From positions 80,022,643 through 80,086,642 of the forward strand of contig CM049307.1 of NCBI GenBank assembly GCA_026874595.1: 64,000 nt of DNA. Reading direction: 5' to 3'. The translations under genes and the position numbers were made by a program. The stretch's first letter is position 1, and every line of letters starts with the position of its first letter. The DNA is from Sipunculus nudus (taxonomy: Eukaryota; Annelida; Sipuncula; Golfingiida; Sipunculidae). This document shows, piece by piece, positions 35,247 to 45,265 of this stretch. The notes under the pieces were generated by a model. The model saw only the letters and a program-made list of their open reading frames with translations. It had not been told where the DNA came from and did no database searches.

Positions 35247-36098
35247 GAACAGAGTCTGTCAGTGATAGCGTTGCTCATTCTCCTCGTGATCTACTGTGTC
35301 TATCCGGTTTTGAGGAATTTACCCGGCAAAAACCTCATGTGTCTGTCTGGTTCCTTGTTAATGTTTCAGCTGATGCAGATGACTTTGATGGGCGTGACCC
35401 ACCTGCCGTTTTTCTGTATTATATCGGGAATTCTAATACACTTCTGTCTTCTTGCCGTGTTCTGTTGGATGAGTGATCTCGCCTATGACATTTGGAGCAC
35501 CTTTACCTCCAGGATTACAGTTTCAACAATTGTTAAATCAGACTTCCGGTTCCTCAAGTTTTCTCTGTATGCTTGGGGATGCCCCGCTCTGGTCATCCTT
35601 ATAGGAGTACTGGTTAATTTCTGCGGTGGCAAAGGAAGTGACTTCTCCCCAGATTACGGTAAACACATTTGCTACATCTCAAACAGGTACGCTTTAATGG
35701 TGTATGTTGGAGCACCTCTTATCGGTCTGTTATTTGCTGACTGTGTATTTTATGCTCTAACAATCATAAGCATACACCGAACCAGCAACGTGACCACAGC
35801 GATCAGTGAGAACTGTCCAAATCGTCATAGGATGTGGTTGTACGTAAAGCTGACCTCCATCACGGGGTTGACTTGGGTGTTTGGTCTGATCGGCTTCAGC
35901 ACGGACCTTCAATTTCTCTGGTGGGTTTACATCCTCTAAAGCGTTTTTATCTGCGTATCATTCGTTTGTACTCGAAAGGTATTTAAGATGATGCGCGAGA
36001 CTTATCGGAGAAAACCTAGTGTGGACACCAGTAAGAGTACTTCTTTACAGACTCAGCGCACCTCAGTTACGTCCGAAACCGCACATCGAACTCACTGA
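35247..36098 (+). pseudogene. 7TM region of the same GPCR, split off by in-frame TAA stops
   Basis: Same frame as the ectodomain (offset an exact multiple of three), directly after its TAA. TM1 (VIALLILLVIYCVYPVLRNL) is followed by the class B-like LPGKNLMCLSGSLLMFQL, TM3 with CWMSDLAYDIW, TM4 (AWGCPALVILIGVLVNFC), TM5 after CYISNRYALMVYVGAPL, and TM6 (KLTSITGLTWVFGLIGF). A second TAA at 35937-35939 interrupts TM7. It was made by a 12-nt in-frame deletion relative to the duplicate downstream (copy 2 reads ILFNSLQGVF there). The frame then continues through the C-tail to TGA at 36096-36098, with AATAAA at 36128-36133. With two stops the receptor looks inactivated, unless the first is read through or is an assembly or allelic artefact. 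Confidence 0.78.
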
Positions 36099-36226
36099 AT
36101 ACTAAAATTTGTAAATGCATGTATTTTAATAAATTCTACATTTGTGTAAGTGTGTATAACATGTCAGAAACCATACCATCGAGTTATGCAAGTTGTTAAT
36201 CGTAAGAAGCAACACCTTTTTAAAGG
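35670..36226 (+). repeat. Tandem duplication, copy 1 (GPCR TM5 to 3' UTR)
   Basis: First copy (about 556 bp) of a near-identical direct repeat whose second copy is 36227-36794. It differs by the 12-nt deletion in TM7 and very few substitutions (for example TTGACT versus TTGACA, CGTAAG versus CGTTAG). Confidence 0.95.
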
Positions 36227-36794
36227 TGCTACATCTCAAACAGGTACGCTTTAATGGTGTATGTTGGAGCACCTCTTATCGGTCTGTTATTTGCTGACTG
36301 TGTATTTTATGCTCTAACAATCATAAGCATACACCGAACCAGCAACGTGACCACAGCGATCAGTGAGAACTGTCCAAATCGTCATAGGATGTGGTTGTAC
36401 GTAAAGCTGACCTCCATCACGGGGTTGACATGGGTGTTTGGTCTGATCGGCTTCAGCACGGACCTTCAATTTCTCTGGTGGGTTTACATCCTCTTTAATT
36501 CTCTCCAAGGTGTTTTTATCTGCGTATCATTCGTTTGTACTCGAAAGGTATTTAAGATGATGCGCGAGACTTATCGGAGAAAACCTAGTGTGGACACCAG
36601 TAAGAGTACTTCTTTACAGACTCAGCGCACCTCAGTTACGTCCGAAACCGCACATCGAACTCACTGAATACTAAAATTTGTAAATGCATGTATTTTAATA
36701 AATTCTACATTTGTGTAAGTGTGTATAACATGTCAGAAACCATACCATCGAGTTATGCAAGTTGTTAATCGTTAGAAGCAACACCTTTTTAAAG
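36227..36794 (+). repeat. Tandem duplication, copy 2 (intact TM5-TM7 and C-tail)
   Basis: About 568 bp, joined head to tail to copy 1 with AAAGG as junction context. It carries an open frame (about 36254-36667) for TM5-TM7 and the tail, with TM7 intact (FLWWVYILFNSLQGVFICVS) and a Ser/Thr-rich C-terminus. It has its own AATAAA at 36697-36702. It is in a different frame from the upstream receptor, and no splice pair that would connect it was found. It looks like a partial gene duplicate or an unmerged second haplotype in the assembly. Confidence 0.9.
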
Positions 36795-37494
36795 TTAAAT
36801 TCTGAGGGTCTTGCAATAAGGGAACTCACCTTTCTCCATGACTATTCTATTAAACGGAGGGTTAAAGGGGATAGGGTGATGACAAGTATTTTCAGAGTGG
36901 AAAGTTATTTTATCTGTTGTGACTAATATATTGCGTTTTCCTTTTGTGACTGGAATAAAGTATCAAAACTTTATATACCTGAATTCTTTAAAATAATTCT
37001 GGCCAACCGGACAGGAAGAACGATTTGGTTCACAGACACACCTGTGCTCAGGAAAGGGATGGTTATATAGGATAGATTTGGCTTTAACCTGTAGCAAAAC
37101 TCACGTTTTAAATGATTAATTATCATGATCAGCAGCATCTGATGTTTCCATGTAAACAAACTTTCATTGTATATTTGCTAGATCTATTGGTTAAGATCTA
37201 AGGTAATGATGATTGTTAAAGCCGGTATTGTTGTCCAGTTATAACAGAATGGTCGCACTACCACACGTTCACAAAGAAATTTCTTCCATGAGATAATGAG
37301 ATCTAGGAGCGGCGGGAAACTAATTAGTACTAACGATTGGTGGACTCGCCCACATGATCATGTCTGACCCTTTCCATGTTTTTATTGAGCCAGCCATATG
37401 ATTTTGTAAAATATTGATTTTGATACTCTCGTTTTATATATTTATATATGTTACAGTTGAATTAGGGTGGCTATTGTACTTTCGTCATTGTATA
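36795..37494. other. Intergenic, no gene recognised
   Basis: AT-rich sequence between the GPCR duplicate and the Tigger-like element. No coding motifs or repeats noticed. Confidence 0.4.
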
Positions 37495-37496
37495 TA

Positions 37497-38716
37497 CAGT
37501 GAAACCTCGTTGTGTCGAAGTCGAAGGGACTGGAAAATTTACTTCGACACAACCGGAGTTCGAGACAACCGATGTTCATTATATTTAACCTTCTTCAGCC
37601 TCTATTATCGATAAATAATTCACATGAATAAGGCCTATGTTATGTTCTCACAAATGTTTTCGCGAAAGAACAACACAGAGTTTATATACATTTTTTTTAT
37701 TAATAATAATAAAAAAAAACACATAAGCACCACCAGAACTAGGGTTAGGTAAATCAAGAAAGTGAAATAAGAACACATATATGTACGTTTATAAAAGCAC
37801 ACCAACCAATTAATGATTGGCTCAGATCATTTTCGGTTCAACAGATCAGATCTTCAGATCGTTCCAGCCACCCATTGCTGCACTTGAAGTTGGCGCCCGC
37901 TATCTTGACTGCGAGGTCATTAGCCTTGGCATGCAGCATTGGTCCACTGACTGGGATGTCCTGTGCATGGGCAGAGTTGAACCACGTCAGCTTCGCACTT
38001 CTGTTCAATGGTCTTTACATCAAGTTTACGCTAAGCAGGCCACGACGCAATAGCAAACATGACACGAACAATATAAAAGTGAAGCAGTGATACTGTATAA
38101 CGTACCCTATGGTGAATAAGAGTCAGTTTGTTTAAGAACTCATCTTCCTCCCTGTATGTTTATCCTAGACACATCTAAGGTAAGGATTGGATTGTGTTTG
38201 ATTTATCAATAACTTCTCATTAATGCTTTGTCGACGGGAGAAGAAAGGAATGGCCATGAGTGACTTATTGGCCAAAAGAATAGAACGGACTAGGTATGTT
38301 AGCCTTCGCGCTTGATGAGTAAGATCCTTGCTGGTATCAGTTTTGTAACTAGTCAACGCGGCCGTAGGTATGATTGTTTGTCCGTGCACAACTGTTGTCA
38401 AAACCTTTAAGCGGCATGACCTTGATTCGACAGAGCCATCGCGCTTGGTGAGTTAGAGCCTGGTCATCACGGTCCAATCATGATTGACGGGCCCTGCATA
38501 ACTGTTATCCAATCATGACTTCGAGTTAAGCGGTAGAAATATTAACTGGGGGCCAACAAAACACCTCGACATATCCGGTTTTTCGACACATCCGACTTCG
38601 ACACAAGCGGAGTTCAATTAGTAAAGTTTTAACTATTTTATGCAGGGATCCCACGTTCGACTTCGACACATGCGGGAATTCGACTTAACCGAGACCGACA
38701 CAACGAGTCTTCACTG
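37497..38716 (-). mobile_element. Tigger/pogo-type DNA transposon relic (1.22 kb), TA target
   Basis: The ends CAGTGAAACCTCGTTGTGTC (37497) and its imperfect complement GACACAACGAGTCTTCACTG (to 38716) form terminal inverted repeats, flanked by TA on both sides. CAGTxGAACCTCG-type ends with TA duplication are typical of Tigger/pogo elements. The inside keeps part of a transposase on the minus strand (next entry). Most of the transposase is gone, so the element is non-autonomous. Confidence 0.82.
37850..38045 (-). pseudogene. CENP-B/Tc5-type HTH fragment of a Tigger transposase
   Basis: A minus-strand frame within the Tigger-like element reads WFNSAHAQDIPVSGPMLHAK, then ANFKCSNGWLERSEDL. This matches the CENP-B/Tc5 helix-turn-helix of Tigger and jerky-like proteins (pattern WFxxxRxxxxPVSGPxLxxKA...FxASxGWLxRF). 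It ends in a stop soon after. The N-terminal HTH and the DDE catalytic domain are not recognised. Confidence 0.75.
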
Positions 38717-38790
<74 letters not shown>

Positions 38791-38875
38791 TATATAACTC
38801 TGGAGAAAAACAACACTAGTCTGTAGGCCATAGAGCACTTTACATCGGAGGGTAACACTACCTTCTATATGCATG

Positions 38876-38926
<51 letters not shown>
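38717..38926. repeat. (AT)n tracts
   Basis: Long AT runs at 38717-38788 and 38878-38926, separated by about 90 bp of unique sequence, adjoining the right end of the Tigger-like element. Confidence 0.9.
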
Positions 38927-38928
<2 letters not shown>

Positions 38929-41115
38929 CATATTAAGAAAGAAAGGCGCTGCTTTCGGTATTTGGCGTATATTATTTCATTTACCAAATCTTTTAATCGT
39001 AAAAGAGAGGTCCCCCCGTAATCCACCCCTGATTTTACTTCAGTTATTTAAAGGAGACCATTACCTACCTGACCTTTATAAACATAAGGCAATCACTTGG
39101 AGCTTTTATAAACAAATACGTCAGGAAACGTAAAAATCACCACACAGAGACAGTTTGTGTTGTTTAAATTTTTTTAAGTGTTTTTAAGTGTTTATAATAT
39201 TTAGGGACCCGCTAAAATAAAACGAATTCAACAAGGGCATCTGGCAGCAAGTCAAGAGCTTTGCAAGTTGCTTTTTGCAAAGAGTGACCTTCTACCTCCG
39301 TATATATTCAACCTTCCACCTTAGGTTACATGTTTTGCCGTTTGTCAACATTGTAGTGTTTACTGACATGTTGATAAACAAGTTCATACATCCTTCTCGA
39401 AGGCGGTGTTGATAAACAAATTCATGCATCGTTCACGAAGGCGTTATAATTTTTTTTTTCACAACCAAAATGACCCTTAGATCATTAATATATACACAGA
39501 GGAAGCCAGATACCACAAATTCCTTTTTTCAAAAGGGAGGTGCATGGGCACCTTTAAGATATTTCAAGCACGGCCTTTAATAAGTTTGCATTTTGTTTCA
39601 ATTTTCGTCAACAGATGCTGCCCTGTTGATAGAAAAACACTCATAATTTGAAAAACGTTAATGATTTTATACAAATGTTATGTTTAGGATATCATTTCGA
39701 ATATCTTTCAACGTAATAAATGATTTCCAGAAATCGTGAAATAGATCCAATAAAAACAAATTTAAAACACACACTATGTTTGAAAAGCTATGTTCAGTCC
39801 CGGCGGAGAGATTGATACATGACAGAACGTATTGAAACTTACAACACTGAAACTTACAACATGGCATACCGTTAACTTGTTCATTTCAGAACCCTGGATG
39901 TAATGTACACCTGACACTCGTGTAATGTACACGACCAACACCGTTAAGCTAAAATACAATGAGAAGAGATGTTCTGGTCTGATTCCATGTTATTTTCTTC
40001 AATGAATCACCTGTATATGTTGCACATTAAAAACATCCAATGAAATGAGAAAAAAGAAAGAAAACGTAACAGACGCTCATATCATAAAAATGTCTAAAAT
40101 ATCGAAGACAGAAAATAAGTCAGATACCACAACCTGGGCCAGGATCCTAATCAAACTTTGATGTGTACACAGCTGTTCAACAACTACATCCCATGTCACC
40201 TATAGAACTATGCCTCCCACTAATACAACAGTCCCATGTATTGGTTTGTAAATTTCAATGTCGCAGCTAGTGCTGACTGCCCGACCCTGTTTGCTTTAAA
40301 TTTAATGTCATTGGCATAATTTTTAAGGAATATATAAGGAGCAACAATTGATGAATCTGTATCTTTCTCCCCAAATTAAAATATTTTGCACTTGTGGTAA
40401 CATCCCAAACTATACCCGCACTTCCGCTGCGCCGTTCATTTTGAATTTCCGTTCTCGGTAATGTCGCTGTGATATGAGTAGGGGAGACGGGGGAAACCAA
40501 TAACAAACAAATTAAACGATGTGTACTTACCATGACAAAAGCACATTCCCTGGACGGAGACCGCGCTCCAGCTTTTTTGACTGATTAAAAGTTAATATGG
40601 GGAAAGATGTTCGTTTCCACTGTTCAAGTGCCCGGAGGGCAGAACCCTATACAATGAATCGTCAGCTACGGAACGCGGAGCCAGCCATTAATCCCGGAGT
40701 AATATATAGAACTATTTAGAAAAAAATTCCCTTGTGTCTTATTTACCAAACAGAACTGCCAGAAACACAACAAGATCTCGTGCAGCATGTTATTCCACAT
40801 TCGGACTTTTTGTCAAACATCAGCAACAATTAACTGTCGTTCTATCAAATTTAGAAGAAAGGGCAACAGCAGCCATTGTCTGTTATTAAGAGAATTCTTT
40901 TTTTATAACCTGTGATTATGTACTCATCAAAACTCACTGATTACAAATTTTATAGCATTTTTATTTAATCCAAAATTAAATAAACCCCTGTCTGATGAAA
41001 TGAACAATATATTGATTTAACATTAATTTAAAATAATTACAGTCTTTTTATAATATGCATGCTGTAGAGATTTACAAGAATTGTTTTCCTGTCTTTGTTC
41101 AGCTTTCTTGGATTG
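38927..41115. other. Intergenic, no gene recognised
   Basis: Contains a short duplicated segment near 39365-39440 (GTTGATAAACAA followed by TTCATRCATC and CGAAGGCG). Otherwise no feature noticed. Confidence 0.4.
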
Positions 41116-41838
41116 TAGGGCTGTGCGATATTATCGATATATCACGATACGGCGATTCGCATATTGTGTATCGCGATTAAGTAAAATATTGTTTCGGTTA
41201 CAAATAATGGGTTCATGACAGGCTTAAATTGAAAGCCGCTGCCGTGTCTTTAGACGTGTAGTGGGAAATGTTCAATTAGGTCTCATATACCATTGATCAA
41301 AGGTCTGTCCCAGGAAATTTACATGTATGCTCAATGACTTATCGGCATACGAATAATATTTCAATACCACAATATAGTGAGAAGTGCTGAAAACGGTCAT
41401 AATAATTAATCATTCATTAATATTCTTTCTTCACATCCAACGATAACTGCATTAAGAAATGTCAAGTTTTGTTCAATAACGGCAGCCCTGATGAGATTGT
41501 AGACAGTGCTTTAATTTACACATTCTCTAATTCCCAAGTTATTTGCACTTGTAAGGCCAAAAAAAACTTTGATTTTAAAGGTTTCTTTGAGTACTGTAAG
41601 CCATTTTACTAGGTAAATTAGTAATTAATACTGGCATATTTTTTGTATTTAAAATAAACTGATATGCAAAAACATGTTTTGTCTCATTATATTCAATATA
41701 ATAATGAATGATTTATAATAATAATAATAACTCTTATTTCCTTTAAATTTATTACAATAGAAAAAACATCGTATCGCAATACGCTACCACATATCGCAAT
41801 ATCTAGCTATACGAAGTTATTTGCGATACCCAGCTCTA
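41116..41838. mobile_element. hAT-type MITE with TAGGGCTGTGCGATA ends (~720 bp)
   Basis: The left end TAGGGCTGTGCGATATTATC is followed by ATCGATATATCACGATAC. The right end (ATATCGCAAT...GCGATACCCAGCTCTA) is its imperfect complement. Such GGGCTGGGCGATA-type ends rich in ATCG/CGAT belong to non-autonomous hAT elements in many animals. No transposase is present and the target duplication is not clear. Confidence 0.6.
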
Positions 41839-42376
41839 CTTAGAAGGTACGAGGTTTAAGTTGTGGTATTCGCCTTAAAATATTTTAAATAGGCCGCAGA
41901 AAGACTATGAAACAGAAAAAGACTGAAAGCAAATAGAACTAATCTTATGAGAAATTACCTGGTGCATTGCCATAAACATAAGTAACTCTGTAACATACAA
42001 GACACAATATGTTAATTCCATGTTCGTAGACGCACATACAAGCAAAGTAATCTCTACAATTGTCCGTATATAATCTTTTAATAATTGTAAATATATATTT
42101 ATTTATATTCTTTCTTTATCACGTCAAACGGCATATTCAACCAAGCTTTTTGTTTTGTGAAAACTATGGCTCTTATTTTTAAGTTATATTTGATAATGTT
42201 GATATCTTGTAGTCTGTTCAAGTATATGATATTATGAATCCTTTTATGAAATTTTAACCATGTTGTGTTCTCTTCATATTTCCAATAACTATTGTGCATT
42301 AGCGCATGCAGTAACAATGCAAATGATGCATGAATGACTGGTGGTGTAGCCTACATACATCTTATAATAACCGAAT

Positions 42377-42507
<131 letters not shown>

Positions 42508-42519
42508 CAGAGAGATAGG

Positions 42520-42795
42520 TGTATAGAGTACAGGTGAAGATGTTCTAACACCAGCTTTCTGATGTAGACCTGAGGGTCAGCTCTGATTGTCTTGATCAGA
42601 CGATGGACATCAGTCTGACAAATTACCAGCTGATGAGCATTGTTAAATATTTGGGCTTCGGCAGGTTTGGCATCTCTGCCCATCCGACTAACCTGTTGCC
42701 AGTATTATATTTTGGTGTTTGGTTCCCCCCTGTGGTACAAATAACGAATGTCACTGATATTGACACCCATCCCAAAGGCCACTGATATGACCTAA
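42520..42795 (-). pseudogene. RecQ-like helicase fragment 1 (motifs V-VI)
   Basis: The minus strand reads VISVAFGMGVNISDIRYLYH, then a TAA after a short stretch, then [17 protein letters not shown] and, further on, [11 protein letters not shown]. This follows the RecQ helicase C-terminal core: the FGMGIDxPxVR motif, the (Q/E)xxGRxGRDGxPAxA motif VI, and the start of the zinc-binding subdomain (CxRxxLLxxF), here with Tyr in place of the first Cys. The internal stop and the missing N-terminal half show it is not functional. It runs into the (AT)n tract. Confidence 0.55.
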
Positions 42796-43446
42796 ACACG
42801 TATGGTTGAGTCTGGTTTTGATAACTCTTTGAAAATTATAGTTACATTTTTGCTCACCATAGGGGGTGAATAGATGTTGTGTCATATTTTATTTTTTTCT
42901 TCAAACATCAATTGTGCTATGAGTACTATGTCAATATAGTTCTTACTGATGGTATTAAATTAGACTGGCCCAGTCAATGAAATGGCTCTGACTGTGTCGC
43001 ACTTAGTGTCGGTACTGCCACCACGCGGCAACTTACTTAACTAATACTTCTCTCTGACCCTCTAATTTCACCATAAGAACTCGAACTGAGTTACGTTGCG
43101 TCTATCGGTACATGGAATCACATTTCATTTGAAGCATTTTAGCAGTAAACATCAATACAATAAAGCCCTGGCAGGGCTAGTATTAAATGTTTCTTCTAAT
43201 ACCATAGATGTTTGTGTTATTTTACTGTGTTTTTCGCGGTATTTGCCATTCATAAAGTAAATTGGCTTCATCATTCACAGTTATACAGCTTGATCTTGCA
43301 AGTTCGATTTTACAAGGAGATGCTAAACAATTCCCCTTGAGCCATCGCCTCTGGTGTCACCAATACCACTGAATAGGTCCAAGCAAAAACCTCCAAATAA
43401 TCTAACATGCAGATACTGCTAATATACTTGAAAATACTAATATAAA

Positions 43447-43715
43447 TTACATCTTGGTCATCTCTGTCCATTTCCGCATGAACTGTCGAATTAATTTGTT
43501 TTTTTTGTGGCAAACATGCTGCTGATATTGAGGATAACAATGTAAGGTGTGGGCTGCTGTTGCTCTGTCATCTTTACCAGTACGACCAGCTGGTGTGGGC
43601 ACTGTGGTAAATAGTGTCTGGTTCTCCCGAGTAATACACATGTACCGAACGGCTCTGATTTTTACCCCGATATCTACTTCCAACTGATGTGACCAAACCA
43701 CTTGTTGAGAAGTGC
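43447..43715 (-). pseudogene. RecQ-like helicase fragment 2 (motif VI region)
   Basis: The minus-strand frame includes VDIGVKIRAVRYMCITRENQ then AGRTGKDDRATAAHTLHCYP. The second part fits RecQ motif VI (GRxGRDGxxAxAxxxY), with Lys for the second Arg. Because both this and fragment 1 contain motif VI, they are two copies rather than one interrupted gene. The assignment is weaker than for fragment 1. Confidence 0.4.
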
Positions 43716-45055
43716 GGTTTGGGTGATAAGATCTTATTCAGGTCTGTTCATTTTAACATGGAATTTGCGGATTCATTTATTATTTTGACAGGCAAAGTTT
43801 ATACAGACGTAATATAGGTACCATTCCTTGTATCTGAGGAACCATAAGGGGATTCCGAGGGGGTCCGGGTAACCCGGAAGCTTTTTTTTTTCAGAATTTC
43901 AGACTTATGTTTGCAGCCTGGACTTCCCCCCCCCCAACTCTTAAAATAATTTTATTTTAAAATCCTCAATTAATAATTTGAAATTATAGATTGGTGATAA
44001 ATGATATTGCAATTAATAAACAGAATTACAAGCAGTTCAATTTGAAATTATAATTAAAGAAAACTAAAATGATGATTTAGGTGGATTCACTAAATACCTT
44101 GGATACGTTATATATACATATTTTGTAAACTGCCTTTTCATTATTATTTTTTTTAATTCAAAACTTAAAAGCGTTCTAAAGATTTCCCCTAAGGATGCTA
44201 AGGTGACATAAATCTCAGTATAAAAAAAAATTCCTGGACTTCCATTATGCCATTTTATGCAAAAAATAATTTGTGATTATACGCGATGTCACACCTAAGG
44301 TCAGATGGGAGTCTGTTCCTTACTTTGTGAGCACGAACTAAGCTCCCGAGGCAGCGGAACTCTTGCGCTTCTAAAGAAGCTTCTGATTTTCCCACTGCCT
44401 GCTTTGACCGTTTATGATGCACTTAAACACCAGGTGGTGCATATGGGCCTGTCTGCTGAAAAAAAAGTGCTGATGTGACTATCATCCAAGCAAATGCAAG
44501 TCAACAAACACTCGACAGGCATCAGGCTCCGCCCAGAAACCACGTGTGGGGCAAATTTCTCTGAGCTTGTGGCCTGTTAAAACGGTCGATGAGCTGTCAC
44601 TCAAAACAAAATGAACAACATTTGCTTCGTGCATTCCTCGCTTGGCTGGTCAACAGTTTTGTATTCCAGCACAGGGTCTCATCTGATTGGACCAAAATAC
44701 AGTGCTCCCCTCTGGTGTAGAGATTCATGATACAAGGTCATAACAAACAGCGCTTACGATATAGGTAGTTGGCGTATGTGTAAAACGCTGTGTAAAGAGC
44801 GTAAGCACGAACATGTTCAGAAAAGGAAACATGCCCCTGAAGAAACGGTGTGACAGCAACAACAATTTACTGTTGTAGTAACCCGCAGCAAATCGTAGCA
44901 CTTCGAGGAAAATGTAGCAAATGAAAGATGTTTGGGTATGTTAAAAACTGTAGATAAGTTCATGCAGTGGTTTATCGTAGACAGTAATATCACATCCGTA
45001 GTGGTCTCAGAGAGAAAAGTGTAGCTTGAGCGAATAGCGAAATTAACATAGGTGC
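43716..45055. other. Intergenic, no gene recognised
   Basis: Includes a C9 run near 43927 and A/T-rich spacers. No coding or repeat structure recognised. Confidence 0.4.
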
Positions 45056-45058
45056 ACA

Positions 45059-45265
45059 CAGGCGCAGATCAAGGGGGGGGGGGGAATGTTACCCTGCTCT
45101 CCACCAACAACCGTTTCTCAGAAAAAATGTATGCATGACGGCGGGTTTTAGGGGTTGAGCCCCCCCCCCCCCCCCCCCCGCTCTAAACCAACTACCTATT
45201 CCGCTAATTTTTATGCATGACACCCGTTTTCCCCTCCTTGCTAAACATATTGGATCCACGCCCGT
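45059..45265. repeat. Decayed hAT-type MITE-like repeat with poly-G and poly-C
   Basis: CAGGCGCAGATCAAGG with a G11 run at the left, C20 near 45160, and GGATCCACGCCCGTG at the right, resembling the paired ends of the better-preserved elements in this window. Borders are uncertain. Confidence 0.4.

Noticed and set aside
35244-35262. Frameshift between the GPCR ectodomain and 7TM part
   Set aside because: The two open frames are offset by an exact multiple of three; only a TAA separates them.
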